A stretch of DNA of 64,000 bases. It comes from Terriglobia bacterium (lineage in GTDB: Bacteria > Acidobacteriota > Terriglobia > Terriglobales > Acidobacteriaceae). Below the pieces are notes generated by a model that was not told where the DNA came from, did not search any database, and saw only the letters and a program-made list of their open reading frames with translations. The position numbers were made by a program, and so were the translations under genes. Below are positions 26,326 to 35,202 of the stretch, one piece after another. The stretch lies in assembly GCA_020073015.1 (NCBI GenBank), contig JAIQFZ010000028.1, positions 25,099 through 89,098 of the forward strand, written 5' to 3'. Positions within the stretch are counted from its first letter, which is position 1, and the number at the start of each line of letters is the position of its first letter.

Positions 26326-26766
26326 ATGTTTCGCGGAAACCATCCAACTCGCGTGGACGAAAAAGGGCGTCTCAAGGTTCCCGCCGAATTCAAGCGGGTG
26401 ATCGACGAGAAGTATGCCCAACGCTTCTATATCACGAGTCTGGATGGAAACGTTGCTCAAATTTACCCCTTCGAGGAATGGGAGCGGATCGAACAGAAGC
26501 TGGCATCGCTGTCGACCTTCAACCCGACCAAGAAGAAGTTTTTGAATCGCGTGAACTATTACGGGCAGGTCGTGGAGATGGACGGGCAGGGGCGCCTGCT
26601 GGTCCCGCAGATCCTGCGCGAGTCGGCGCAGATCCGCGGCGAAGTGGCAGTGCTCGGCAATCTGACCTACCTGGAAGTCCGGAACCTGGAAGCGTTCGGC
26701 AAGGAGATTAAAGAGCAAGCGTTCACGGATGAAGACATCAAGACGCTCGACGAATTGGGCATCTAG
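26326..26766 (+). CDS. mraZ: Transcriptional regulator MraZ
   Basis: A protein of 146 residues with two AbrB-like MraZ repeats, each with the D-x-x-G-R core: HPTRVDEKGRLKVPAEFK (N-terminal) and VEMDGQGRLLVPQILRE (C-terminal half). It forms ring oligomers that repress the dcw operon through repeats such as those at 26115-26141. It starts at ATG 26326 with AGGA 4-7 bases upstream. The stop overlaps the rsmH GTG start by one base (TAGTG), a tight coupling. Confidence 0.95.
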   Translation: MFRGNHPTRVDEKGRLKVPAEFKRVIDEKYAQRFYITSLDGNVAQIYPFEEWERIEQKLASLSTFNPTKKKFLNRVNYYGQVVEMDGQGRLLVPQILRESAQIRGEVAVLGNLTYLEVRNLEAFGKEIKEQAFTDEDIKTLDELGI

Positions 26767-27683
26767 TGCGCACGGATTCAACAGACACCCCCGAGCGGGG
26801 TGGGCATGGAGTGGTTGGCCATGTTCCCGTTCTTTTAAAAGAAGCGATCGATTTTCTGGCCGTACAGCGTGGCGGAACTTATCTGGATGCCACGGTGGGC
26901 TTGGGCGGGCACAGTTGCGAAATCGCAAAACGCCTCGGCGCACCGGGACATTTGATTGGCTTCGATAAGGATCCGGCGGCGCTGGAACGGTCCCGCGCAA
27001 GGCTGAGTAGCGCCGGCGACTCGCCGGCCATCACGTTGATCCACGGATCATTTGCGGAAGTCGGTGAGCGAATTACTCCGGCTTCTCTCGACGGTCTGTT
27101 AGCGGATCTTGGAGTGAGCAGTTTGCAGCTCGAGGACGCGGCGCGGGGATTCAGTTTTCGGGCGGATGGACCGCTCGACATGCGGATGAATCCGATGTCG
27201 GGCGAGACCGCCGAACAAGTGGTAAACCACATCGACGAGCGCGAGCTGGCCGATGTGATTTACGAATTCGGTGAGGAAAGGAGGTCGCGGAGAATCGCCA
27301 GAGCCATTGTCCGGTCGCGGCCGATATTGACCACGAGGCAACTTGTGGACGTGATATCAGCCGCGGCCCGGCCAATGAAACATGAGCGGATTCATCCGGC
27401 GACCAGAACCTTTCAGGCTCTCCGAATTTTCGTAAACCATGAACTGGACGATCTGAAAGCACTGCTGGAGGCGGCGCCTGGCGTGCTGAAGCCGGGCGGA
27501 AGGCTGGTGGTCATCAGCTTTCACTCGCTCGAGGACCGGATCGTCAAGGATGCGCTTCGCGAAGGCGCGAAACAGGGGCTGTACCGGCTGCTGACGAAAA
27601 AGCCGGTGAGGGCCACGGAAGAAGAAATGGATCGCAATCCGCGGTCGCGCAGCGCAAAGATGCGCGCGGCCGAGAAAGTGTAG
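26766..27683 (+). CDS. rsmH: 16S rRNA (cytosine1402-N4)-methyltransferase RsmH (MraW)
   Basis: A protein of 305 residues. Motifs: HVPVLLKEAIDFL, the SAM loop YLDATVGLGGHSCEIAKRL, GFDKDPAALERSRARL, LADLGVSSLQLEDAARGFSF, DMRMNP, and the C-terminal VISFHSLEDRIVKDALRE. It methylates N4 of C1402 in 16S rRNA. The start is GTG 26766, coupled to mraZ. The stop is immediately followed by a CGCGGACA/TGTCCGCG hairpin. Confidence 0.95.
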   Translation: MRTDSTDTPERGGHGVVGHVPVLLKEAIDFLAVQRGGTYLDATVGLGGHSCEIAKRLGAPGHLIGFDKDPAALERSRARLSSAGDSPAITLIHGSFAEVGERITPASLDGLLADLGVSSLQLEDAARGFSFRADGPLDMRMNPMSGETAEQVVNHIDERELADVIYEFGEERRSRRIARAIVRSRPILTTRQLVDVISAAARPMKHERIHPATRTFQALRIFVNHELDDLKALLEAAPGVLKPGGRLVVISFHSLEDRIVKDALREGAKQGLYRLLTKKPVRATEEEMDRNPRSRSAKMRAAEKV

Positions 27684-27703
27684 CGCGGACACTCTTGTCC
27701 GCG
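27684..27703. repeat. Palindromic repeat CGCGGACA-N4-TGTCCGCG
   Basis: A perfect 8-bp stem directly after the rsmH stop. Related copies lie at 28534 (after ftsL) and 44479 (after ftsA), all within the dcw cluster. Confidence 0.75.
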
Positions 27704-27908
27704 TAGCGCTGGCAACGAGCTTGATTTTGTCCGGAGAAACTGCCGGGCTTCCCGGTGCGGTGATTGGAAGGCGTGCCGGGTAAAAGATTTTGGTAGGGCG
27801 GCCCAAGTCCCGCAAGGACAGGTCGCAACTCTGTGGTGGAGTTTTTCCGGAGCGGCCAAGCAAAACAAAACAAGGCCGCGTCCGGAAGAAAAACAGGAAC
27901 ACCTAAAA
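27704..27908 (+). other. Structured leader between rsmH and the small ORF/ftsL
   Basis: About 200 bp without a gene in an otherwise packed cluster. It can fold: GTCC-CGCAA-GGAC (around 27809), AACTC-loop-GAGTT, and a strong stem CCGGAGCGGCC (27847-27857) with GGCCGCGTCCGG (27874-27885) around an A-rich loop. AGGA lies before the small ORF. I recognise no known riboswitch class. Confidence 0.4.
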
Positions 27909-28064
27909 ATGACGTTCACGGGCACCTTGATTGAAGATCTGATCGCGACGGTGGAACGCGCCGAAGCGAAAGCGCAAGACCTCGAAATGACGGAAATCGA
28001 ACCGTGGTTCGCTTCCGTTCAGGAAAACACAAACTACGATTCCAGACTCGTCGGAGTGGCATAA
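27909..28064 (+). CDS. Small ORF (51 aa) directly upstream of ftsL
   Basis: ATG 27909 to TAA 28064 encodes an acidic helical peptide (MTFTGTLIEDLIATVERAEAKAQD..., ending RLVGVA). Its stop is 3 bases before the ftsL ATG at 28068, and AGGA lies about 10 bases upstream of its own start. Codon use is like the neighbours. Position, spacing and helix-forming composition suggest a real, co-translated small protein, perhaps specific to this phylum; function unknown. Confidence 0.6.
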   Translation: MTFTGTLIEDLIATVERAEAKAQDLEMTEIEPWFASVQENTNYDSRLVGVA

Positions 28065-28067
28065 CCT

Positions 28068-28523
28068 ATGAGCGCCGCCGCAGCCACCGCATTTTCTCGC
28101 ACCGGGCGCCAGTCCTGCTGGCTCGGAACTCCGGAGATTTATTTTCGCAAAACCATCGACAACTCACGCCTCGTAAAAGTCGAAGATCCGCGCCGGGCAC
28201 GCGAGATGAAGCACTTTGGAATCGCCCTTTGCTTGCTATTCCTTCTGGTGATGGGCTACGCGCTGCAGCATTTCCGGGCCATTGAATACGGATACAAGAT
28301 CGAGTCACTGCGGGCCGAGCGCGACGGGCTTACGGAAATGAACCGGGCGCTGCGCCTGGAAGAAGCGTCGCTGCGCGATCCGGAGCGCATCGACGTAATG
28401 GCCCGCAAGCTGGGTTTGCAGTCGCCGCAACCCGGCCAGGTGATCCGCATGGATGCGAGTGACGATAGCGCAACGCCGGTGATGGCCAGCGTGACGCCCG
28501 TGTCGGTGGTTTCAGCCAGGTAG
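28068..28523 (+). CDS. ftsL: Cell division protein FtsL-like
   Basis: A bitopic membrane protein of 151 residues: cytoplasmic residues 1-47, one membrane helix (HFGIALCLLFLLVMGYAL), then a coiled coil (IESLRAERDGLTEMNRALRLEEASLRDPERIDVMARKLGLQSP) ending in the typical 'ARKLGL-x-x-P-x-x-G-Q-V' motif. FtsL bridges FtsB/FtsQ and activates FtsWI. The C-terminal tail is Ser/Val-rich. It is assigned by topology, motif and position between rsmH and ftsI. CGGAG precedes the ATG. Confidence 0.88.
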   Translation: MSAAAATAFSRTGRQSCWLGTPEIYFRKTIDNSRLVKVEDPRRAREMKHFGIALCLLFLLVMGYALQHFRAIEYGYKIESLRAERDGLTEMNRALRLEEASLRDPERIDVMARKLGLQSPQPGQVIRMDASDDSATPVMASVTPVSVVSAR

Positions 28524-28533
28524 CTGTGTGTGG

Positions 28534-28624
28534 GGCGGACACTCCTGTCTGCCGCTCTTGATTCGTATCAGGGCATCGCTTCAGCGATGCCGTTGAACGT
28601 AAGGTACACAGCCCCTTCAGGGGT
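28534..28624. repeat. Cluster of three small hairpins between ftsL and ftsI
   Basis: GGCGGACA-CTCC-TGTCTGCC (28534-28553), GGCATCGC-TTCA-GCGATGCC (28572-28591) and CCCC-TTCA-GGGG (28612-28623) follow each other. The TTCA-loop type recurs at 49382. Confidence 0.65.
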
Positions 28625-28672
28625 TGCTTGGCGGCGGCTCTTCGGGGCCGCCGAAGTTATCTAGGAACGAAA

Positions 28673-30838
28673 GTGGCCGCAAACACGTCTCCCACCGGCG
28701 CGCGATTCAGGCTCTACGCCTTGTCCGGGCTGCTCTGCCTGTGGCTGCTGGCCATCTGCCTGCGGCTGGTCTACCTGCAGATTTTCTGCTATGGAGATTT
28801 TCAGCATCGCGCTCAGCACCAGCAACAGCGCAGCTTCGACCTTTCGCCGAAACGGGGAGTCATTTACGACCGGGCGGGCCGCGAGTTGGCGATGTCGATC
28901 CAGGTGGATTCGGTCTTCGCCGTCCCTACCGAGATTCCCGACCTTGCCAATACCATCAGCCTGATTACGCGCATTACACGAGATGACCCGCGTGTGGTAC
29001 TGGCGGATTGCCGGGCACACAAAACTTTTTGCTGGGTCGCCCGCAAAGCCGATGCCGAAAGGGTCGAGCGGATGCGTTCGCTCAACCTGCAAGGCATCCA
29101 CTTCCAGAAGGAGCCCAAACGTTTCTATCCCAAGCGCGATTTGGCGGCGCAGGTACTGGGCTATGTCGGCACTGATGATGAGGGTCTGAGCGGCATCGAG
29201 CGGCAGTTTAATGCCGAGCTTCAGGGTAAGCCCGGCAAGCTGATGATTTCCGTGGATGCGCGCAAGCGCTGGTTCGCGAGCGTCGAAAAACAGCCGGAAG
29301 CGGGCAACAATGTAGTCCTGACGATTGACCAGAACATCCAGTACGTCGCCGAGCGCGAACTGGAGCGCGCGATGGACGAAACCCACGCCATCGCCGGTAC
29401 GGTGATCGTGGAAAACCCGCACACCGGCGAAGTCCTGGCTCTCGCCAACCGCCCCACTTTCAATCCCAACATCCGGAGGGAAATCCGGAACGAAGCATTG
29501 AAAGACCGCGCCGTCAGCGACGTCTACGAGCCCGGTTCGACGTTCAAGATGGTGACCATCTCGGCCGGGCTGGACGAAAAAATCACCCGTCCAGACGAAA
29601 TGTTCGACTGCCAGATGGGGTCGATCGTCATCAACGGCATGCGCATCCGTGACAGCAAGGCGCACGGCGTGCTCTCGGTCGCGGATATTCTGGCGGAGTC
29701 GAGCGACGTGGGCGCGATCAAGGTTGCGTTGCGGCTGGGAGAGGATCGGCTTTACAAATACATTCGCGCCTTCGGCTTCGGCCAGCGGACCGGAATCGAG
29801 CTACCGGGCGAAACTCCGGGCTTGACCAAGCCCGTGAGCCGCTGGTCGAAAGTTTCGATCGGCGCTATTTCCATGGGGCAGGAGATCGGGATCTCGCCGC
29901 TGCAACTGATTTCGCTGGTCTCGACTATTGCCAACGACGGCGTGCGTGTTCCGCCGCGCATCGTGGCGGGGACGATTGAGCCGCAGAATACTCCGCAGAG
30001 AATCTCCTTCCAGCCGGCGGAGGGGACGCGAGTCATCTCGTCGCTGACAGCCGCACAAATGCGCCAGATGTTGCAGGGCGTTGTACTGCACGGCACGGGC
30101 CGCAAGGCGCTTCTGGAAGGCTACAGCTCGGCGGGCAAGACCGGAACCGCGCAGAAAGTAGACCCAGCCACCGGCACCTATTCGAAGACGAAATACGTCG
30201 CTTCGTTTGCTGGATTTGCTCCCATCAACAATCCGCAGATTGCCGTGGCCGTGATTCTTGATTCCGCGGTCGGCCTGCACCAGGGCGGGCAGGTGTCCGC
30301 GCCCGTGTTCCAGCGGATCATGCAACAGGTGCTCGAATACCAGCACGTACCCCACGACGTCGAGTTGCCGCCCAGCCGCCAGGTTCTGCTTGCGCGGCGC
30401 AAAGCCAGTGACGCGAATCTGGACGAGAGTTCGCCGGATCATCTGGGCGCGCCGCTGGATATGGCGGAGGCCGGCGAACCATCGAACGCGCCGGCGGCTA
30501 CCAAGCCGGCCGCCATCGCGCCGCAGGTTGTACCCGCCTCGTTGACCCAGAAAGAGGCGACCGCCTTGGCGTCGGACGCGCCGTCTTCGTCCTCAAAGCC
30601 CGATGCATCACCGGCCACGAAATTGCCGGCCAGTGGAACGGTGGTCCTGGATGTTGAGGAGGGCGGCATCGCGGTCCCATCGTTCTTGGGGAAGAGTGTG
30701 CGCGCCGCCGTTGAGGCCGCCCAAGACGCCGGCCTGGATCTCGACGCGATTGGCAGCGGGACCGCCCGAGAGCAGACGCCCCTGCCCGGCTCCCATGTGG
30801 CAGCCGGATCGCGCGTCACCGTGCGATTTGGAAGATGA
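28673..30838 (+). CDS. ftsI: Septal peptidoglycan transpeptidase FtsI (PBP3) with PASTA domain
   Basis: A class B penicillin-binding protein of 721 residues that cross-links septal peptidoglycan with FtsW. One N-terminal membrane helix (LYALSGLLCLWLLAICLRLVYLQIF), a pedestal domain (SPKRGVIYDRAGRELA), and a transpeptidase domain with SxxK = STFK (S289), KTGT (K489), and the second motif S343-S344-D345 where SxN is usual. A linker rich in Ala/Pro/Ser (about 560-655) leads to one PASTA domain (VPSFLGKSVRAAVEAAQDAGLDL ... GSRVTVRFGR). The start GTG 28673 has AGGA 8 bases upstream; TTG 28628 would be longer and overlaps a repeat. Confidence 0.93.
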   Translation: MAANTSPTGARFRLYALSGLLCLWLLAICLRLVYLQIFCYGDFQHRAQHQQQRSFDLSPKRGVIYDRAGRELAMSIQVDSVFAVPTEIPDLANTISLITRITRDDPRVVLADCRAHKTFCWVARKADAERVERMRSLNLQGIHFQKEPKRFYPKRDLAAQVLGYVGTDDEGLSGIERQFNAELQGKPGKLMISVDARKRWFASVEKQPEAGNNVVLTIDQNIQYVAERELERAMDETHAIAGTVIVENPHTGEVLALANRPTFNPNIRREIRNEALKDRAVSDVYEPGSTFKMVTISAGLDEKITRPDEMFDCQMGSIVINGMRIRDSKAHGVLSVADILAESSDVGAIKVALRLGEDRLYKYIRAFGFGQRTGIELPGETPGLTKPVSRWSKVSIGAISMGQEIGISPLQLISLVSTIANDGVRVPPRIVAGTIEPQNTPQRISFQPAEGTRVISSLTAAQMRQMLQGVVLHGTGRKALLEGYSSAGKTGTAQKVDPATGTYSKTKYVASFAGFAPINNPQIAVAVILDSAVGLHQGGQVSAPVFQRIMQQVLEYQHVPHDVELPPSRQVLLARRKASDANLDESSPDHLGAPLDMAEAGEPSNAPAATKPAAIAPQVVPASLTQKEATALASDAPSSSSKPDASPATKLPASGTVVLDVEEGGIAVPSFLGKSVRAAVEAAQDAGLDLDAIGSGTAREQTPLPGSHVAAGSRVTVRFGR

Positions 30839-30848
30839 TGGAAAAAAT

Positions 30849-30964
30849 CACCACGGAGACACGGAGAAAATTACTTCTTGAAATCGTGCCCGCAAGCTGC
30901 TGGCCCCTTGATGAATCGGTGCACATTTTTTCTCGTTTCCTCCGTGTCCCCGTGCCTCCGTGGT
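30849..30964. repeat. Inverted repeat of the CCACGGAG family (ftsI-murE gap)
   Basis: The left arm (30849-30870, CACCACGGAGACACGGAG) and right arm (30939-30964, CTCCGTGTCCCCGTGCCTCC) are imperfect inverted copies built from an 8-9 bp unit. Further members occur at 35104, 36641, 38428, 39554 and 61529. Confidence 0.75.
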
Positions 30965-31011
30965 AGAAATTAGATCATCGAACCGCGACGAATCCGTGAA
31001 ACGCGGCTGTT

Positions 31012-31017
31012 TATAAT
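31012..31017 (+). promoter_or_regulatory. -10 box just before murE (possible leaderless start)
   Basis: A perfect TATAAT ends 7 bases before the murE ATG. No ribosome binding site lies between them and no good -35 is seen. A transcript from here would begin at or near the start codon. Confidence 0.35.
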
Positions 31018-31024
31018 CACTCCA

Positions 31025-32554
31025 ATGACTTTCCGACAACTGCTCGAGGGTGCGGAAATCCTCTCTCAAAGCGGCAATCCTGCCGTCAAGGGAGTGGAAT
31101 ACGATTCCCGCCGCGTCAAGCAGGGCAGTGTTTTCGTCGCCATGAAGGGCGAATCGAGCGACGGTAATCGCTACATTGATCAGGCCATCGCAGCCGGAGC
31201 GGTCGCGATCGCTACAGATTCCGCCGTCGAGCAACCGCGCCCCGGGGTCGCATGGGCGCAAGTCCTGCATGGAAGGCGCGCACTGGCTCGGCTGAGTGCG
31301 AATTTCTACAAGCGCCCGGCCGAGCGCATCGCGAATACGGGAATCACGGGGACCAATGGCAAGAGCACCACGGCTTTTCTGATCGACTCCATTCTCCGTG
31401 CTGCCGGACGCAAGACCACGCTGGTCGGAACGATCGAATATCATGTGGCTGGAAAAATTCTTCCCGCGCCGCACACCACCCCGGAAGCGCTCGAACTGAA
31501 CCGCCTGCTCGCCGACGGATTGGCCCAGGGCGTGACCGAGTCGGTGATGGAGGTTTCTTCGCACGCCCTCGACCAGCAGCGCGTCTTCGGAATTCCGTTC
31601 GATGTCGCCGTGTTTACCAACCTCACGCGCGATCATCTCGACTACCACGGCACCATGGACGACTACTTCCGCGCGAAGCAAGTGCTGTTTGAAGGCTGCG
31701 GGACCGAACCACCGCGCGTTGCCGTCATCAATATCGACGATGAATCGGGCCGACAGTTGCTGGCGGTGAATAAGAAGAGGAACTCACAAGTGATCTCATA
31801 CGGATTGACTTCTGGTGATTTCCACGCCGAGTCTGTTGAGATCACCGCACGTGGCACGCGCTTTCAGATGGCAACACCGGTGGGAGTGATTGCGATATGG
31901 TCGCCACTGATCGGCAACGTGAATGTGTACAACGTTCTTGCCGCTGCGGCGGCCGGGTACGCACGCCACTGCCCGGCCGAATTCATCGCGAAAGGCGTGT
32001 TCGAACTCGCCCGCGTTCCCGGACGCTTCGAGCGCGTGGACTGCGGCCAGCCCTTTACAGTCGCGGTGGACTACGCGCACACCGACGATGCGCTCCGCAA
32101 CCTGACTGCTCTGGCCCGTGATTTTGTCGCTCGCGCGGGACTCAAAGGCAAAGTCATTACGCTTTTCGGTTGCGGCGGCGATCGCGATCGCACCAAGCGT
32201 CCGCTGATGGGCGATGCTGCCGGCAAAGGGAGCGATTTTGTGGTCCTGACCTCCGACAACCCGCGTTCGGAGGATCCGTTCGCCATCATGAATGACGCGC
32301 TGGTTGGACTCCAGAAGTCCGGCACGAAGTATGTGATCGAACCCGATCGCCGCAAGGCCATCTACACAGCGCTACAGCAAGCAGCGCCCGGCGACATTGT
32401 CCTCCTGGCCGGCAAAGGACACGAAAGGGTGCAGGTCGCGAAGGAAGGCACGATTCCTTTTGACGATGTGGAGGTCGCGCGCGAAACGCTGAGAGCGCTG
32501 GGGTATGACTGCGAGAACGCGGCCCGGGCCAGCGGCGCGGGGAAGACCGTATGA
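31025..32554 (+). CDS. murE: UDP-MurNAc-L-Ala-D-Glu:meso-diaminopimelate ligase MurE
   Basis: A Mur ligase of 509 residues. N-terminal GVEYDSRRVKQGSVFVAMKG, ATP loop GTNGKSTTAF (109-118), MEVSSHALDQQRV, FTNLTRDHLDYHGTMDDYF, and VDYAHTDDALRNLT. The substrate motif DNPRSEDP (411-418) marks meso-diaminopimelate rather than lysine, so the peptidoglycan is of the Gram-negative A1gamma type. There is no Shine-Dalgarno before ATG 31025; see the TATAAT at 31012. The stop overlaps murF by 4 bp. Confidence 0.96.
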   Translation: MTFRQLLEGAEILSQSGNPAVKGVEYDSRRVKQGSVFVAMKGESSDGNRYIDQAIAAGAVAIATDSAVEQPRPGVAWAQVLHGRRALARLSANFYKRPAERIANTGITGTNGKSTTAFLIDSILRAAGRKTTLVGTIEYHVAGKILPAPHTTPEALELNRLLADGLAQGVTESVMEVSSHALDQQRVFGIPFDVAVFTNLTRDHLDYHGTMDDYFRAKQVLFEGCGTEPPRVAVINIDDESGRQLLAVNKKRNSQVISYGLTSGDFHAESVEITARGTRFQMATPVGVIAIWSPLIGNVNVYNVLAAAAAGYARHCPAEFIAKGVFELARVPGRFERVDCGQPFTVAVDYAHTDDALRNLTALARDFVARAGLKGKVITLFGCGGDRDRTKRPLMGDAAGKGSDFVVLTSDNPRSEDPFAIMNDALVGLQKSGTKYVIEPDRRKAIYTALQQAAPGDIVLLAGKGHERVQVAKEGTIPFDDVEVARETLRALGYDCENAARASGAGKTV

Positions 32555-33945
32555 AGCTGTCACTGGCGCGAATCGCAGAATTCATCGCCGCCACCGGGGA
32601 TTACGACGGTCGGGCAATCGCGTTAGGCTACTCGATCGACTCCCGCACGGTGCAGGCGGACGAACTGTTTTTTGCAGTCAAGGGCGAACGCTTCGACGGG
32701 CACGATTTTGTCGAACAGGCGCTGAGCGCGGGTGCCGTCGGAGCGGTGGTTCGAAAAGATCAGTGGCCGCGTTATTCGTCGCGCAAGGGCCTGCTCGCGG
32801 TCGACGATACCCTGGTTGCCCTGCAAACTCTCGCAACAGCGGTGCGAAAACTGTGGGGGAAGGCCGCCATCGGTATCACCGGCTCGATGGGCAAGACCAC
32901 GACCAAAGAAGCAATGGCGCATCTGCTCTCGGTGCGGCATCGTGTGCATCGCACCAAGGGCAACTTCAACAATCATTTCGGTCTTCCGTTGGGTTTGCTG
33001 ACGCTCGAGCCCGAGTATGACCTGTCGGTGATCGAGATGGGCATGTCGCATGCCGGCGAGATTGCCGCGCTGGCCCGAATCGCGCAGCCGAATGAGGGAG
33101 TGGTCACGACCGTCGCCCCCGTGCATCTGGAGTACTTTGATTCCATCGCAGGAATTGCACGCGCCAAGTACGAACTCATCGAGGCGCTTCCTCATGGCGG
33201 CACGGCTGTTTTGAACGCGGATGACGAGTACGTTTCCCAATTCGGTCGCGACTTCAAAGGCAGGGTCATTCTGTTTGGCTTGAAGGCGGCGGCCGACGTC
33301 CGCGCGGAGAATATCGAGGTGGTCGGCGCGCAAGGTACGCACTTCGATCTCGTTTGTCATGGCGTGCGGCAGCCGGTGCACAGTCCGCTGCTTGGCCAGC
33401 ACAATGTGTACAACGTGCTCGCCGCGGCCGCGGTTGCCGTGGAGCACGGCATCACCGCGTCGGAAGTCGCGGCTGCCCTACCGTCTCTTCAAGCCGCCGA
33501 CAAACGCGGGCAGGTCGTCCAAGTGGGTAACATCACGGTGCTGTACGATTGTTACAATTCCAGTCCGAAGGCGCTGGCGGCTGCGGTGGACACTCTGGCG
33601 GCGATGCTGGCTCGGCGCCGCATTGTGGTCGCCGGAGAGATGCTGGAACTCGGCGCGACCGGCGAGCAACTGCACCGCGACTCCGGCAGACATATCGCCG
33701 AAAAGAAGCTGGACTTTCTGCTCGGCGTGCGCGGCCTGGCGAAGGCCATGGTAGAAACAGCAGCCGGAGCCGGCATGAAAGCGGAATTCGTAGCCACGCC
33801 CGAGGACGCAGGTGAGTGGCTTGCACGGGAGGCGCGCGAGGGAGACGCAGTGCTGCTGAAAGCGTCGCGCGGCGTTAAGTTGGAGAAAGCCCTAGAAGTC
33901 TGGCAGAAGAAGTTAGCGACGGGAAGTCAAACGGCGAACGACTAG
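32551..33945 (+). CDS. murF: UDP-MurNAc-tripeptide:D-Ala-D-Ala ligase MurF
   Basis: A protein of 464 residues. Motifs: [29 protein letters not shown] loop [28 protein letters not shown] (MurF-specific), [35 protein letters not shown], and [19 protein letters not shown]. It adds D-Ala-D-Ala to the UDP-MurNAc-tripeptide. ATG overlaps the murE stop (ATGA), showing translational coupling. Confidence 0.96.
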   Translation: MKLSLARIAEFIAATGDYDGRAIALGYSIDSRTVQADELFFAVKGERFDGHDFVEQALSAGAVGAVVRKDQWPRYSSRKGLLAVDDTLVALQTLATAVRKLWGKAAIGITGSMGKTTTKEAMAHLLSVRHRVHRTKGNFNNHFGLPLGLLTLEPEYDLSVIEMGMSHAGEIAALARIAQPNEGVVTTVAPVHLEYFDSIAGIARAKYELIEALPHGGTAVLNADDEYVSQFGRDFKGRVILFGLKAAADVRAENIEVVGAQGTHFDLVCHGVRQPVHSPLLGQHNVYNVLAAAAVAVEHGITASEVAAALPSLQAADKRGQVVQVGNITVLYDCYNSSPKALAAAVDTLAAMLARRRIVVAGEMLELGATGEQLHRDSGRHIAEKKLDFLLGVRGLAKAMVETAAGAGMKAEFVATPEDAGEWLAREAREGDAVLLKASRGVKLEKALEVWQKKLATGSQTAND

Positions 33946-33964
33946 AGAAGTTCTCGGAGGCGGA

Positions 33965-35098
33965 TTGCTCTACTGGCTGCTCTATCTGAAGCTCTACCAT
34001 TACTTTCCGCCCTTCCGTATTTTTCGTTACCTCACGTTTCGCACTGCCTTCGCCAGCCTTACTGCGCTTTTCACCGGCCTGATCGTTGGTCCGATCGTGA
34101 TTCGACGGCTGCGCGATTTTCAGATCGGCCAGTACATCCGCGAGGAAGGCCCGCAGGCGCATCAGAAAAAAGCCGGCACGCCCACGATGGGCGGCCTCCT
34201 GATCGCCATTGCTATCCTGGTTCCGACGCTGCTCTGGGCCGACTTGAGCAATCCCTTTGTCTGGATTGCCGTGCTTTCGACCTCGGCTTTCGCAGCGATT
34301 GGATTTGCCGACGACTACATTAAGGTCGTCCGCCGCCGCAACCTTGGTTTAACGGCGCGTGCGAAGCTCGGCTATCAAGTTGGAGCCAGCGCCCTGATTG
34401 CGATTGCTCTTGTCGCCCTGCGATATCGAGGGCAGTACTCCACTAAACTGGTTGTCCCGTTCTTCAAGCAATTCCGGCCGGACTTGTCGATCGAAACCTG
34501 GGTCCACGACCCGCATCTCTGGCCCTTGGCGTTCGTGCCCTTTGTGGCATTCGTTGTCTTTATTATTGTGAGCTCCAGTAATGCAGTCAATCTTACTGAC
34601 GGCCTTGATGGGCTCGCCATTGGCTGCACGGTCATCGCCGCAGGAGCTCTCTCGGTTCTGACCTACGTCAGTGGCCACGCGACGTTTGCCACGTATCTGG
34701 ACCTTCCGCGCATGCCGCAGATCGGCGAACTCACCATCTTCTGCGGCGCTATGGTTGGATCGGCCATCGGATTCCTCTGGTACAACGCGCACCCCGCGGA
34801 AGTGTTCATGGGCGACGTGGGTTCGTTGGCGCTGGGCGGTGCGATCGGAACCGTGGCCGTCATGATCAAGCAAGAACTGCTGCTGCCCTTTATTGGCGGC
34901 ATCTTTGTGATCGAGGCGCTCTCGGTGATCTTGCAGGTCGGTTCCTACAAACTGCGCAAGAAGCGTATCTTCAAGATGGCGCCCATCCATCACCATTTTG
35001 AGCTGCTGGGCTGGTCGGAGTCGAAGGTGATTGTGCGCTTCTGGATTGCATCGCTGGTGTTCGCGCTGTTTGCGTTAACGACATTGAAACTACGGTGA
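33965..35098 (+). CDS. mraY: Phospho-MurNAc-pentapeptide transferase MraY
   Basis: A membrane protein of 377 residues with about ten helices that makes lipid I. Key motifs: [34 protein letters not shown] (catalytic Asp pair), [26 protein letters not shown] and [13 protein letters not shown] (HHH). The start is TTG 33965 with GGAGG 6 bases upstream, an unusual but well-supported start codon. It follows murF by 19 bp. Confidence 0.96.
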   Translation: MLYWLLYLKLYHYFPPFRIFRYLTFRTAFASLTALFTGLIVGPIVIRRLRDFQIGQYIREEGPQAHQKKAGTPTMGGLLIAIAILVPTLLWADLSNPFVWIAVLSTSAFAAIGFADDYIKVVRRRNLGLTARAKLGYQVGASALIAIALVALRYRGQYSTKLVVPFFKQFRPDLSIETWVHDPHLWPLAFVPFVAFVVFIIVSSSNAVNLTDGLDGLAIGCTVIAAGALSVLTYVSGHATFATYLDLPRMPQIGELTIFCGAMVGSAIGFLWYNAHPAEVFMGDVGSLALGGAIGTVAVMIKQELLLPFIGGIFVIEALSVILQVGSYKLRKKRIFKMAPIHHHFELLGWSESKVIVRFWIASLVFALFALTTLKLR

Positions 35099-35103
35099 TT
35101 CTT

Positions 35104-35191
35104 CACCCAGAGTCACAGAGACAACAGAGGAAAAACGAAAACAAATGAAAACAAGCAATGGTTTTCTCTGTGTCTCTGTGACTCTGTGGTG
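35104..35191. repeat. Inverted repeat, CACAGAG variant (mraY-murD gap)
   Basis: The left arm (35104-35130, CCAGAGTCACAGAGACAACA) and right arm (35165-35191, TCTCTGTGTCTCTGTGACTC) face each other across an A-rich loop. It fills almost the whole gap between mraY and murD and ends just before the murD start. Confidence 0.75.
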
Positions 35192-35202
35192 AAATAGGTT
35201 TG

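Noticed and set aside
27704..27908. Known riboswitch (cobalamin, SAM, TPP or c-di-GMP)
   Set aside because: None of the conserved boxes of these classes could be found; only generic stems are visible.
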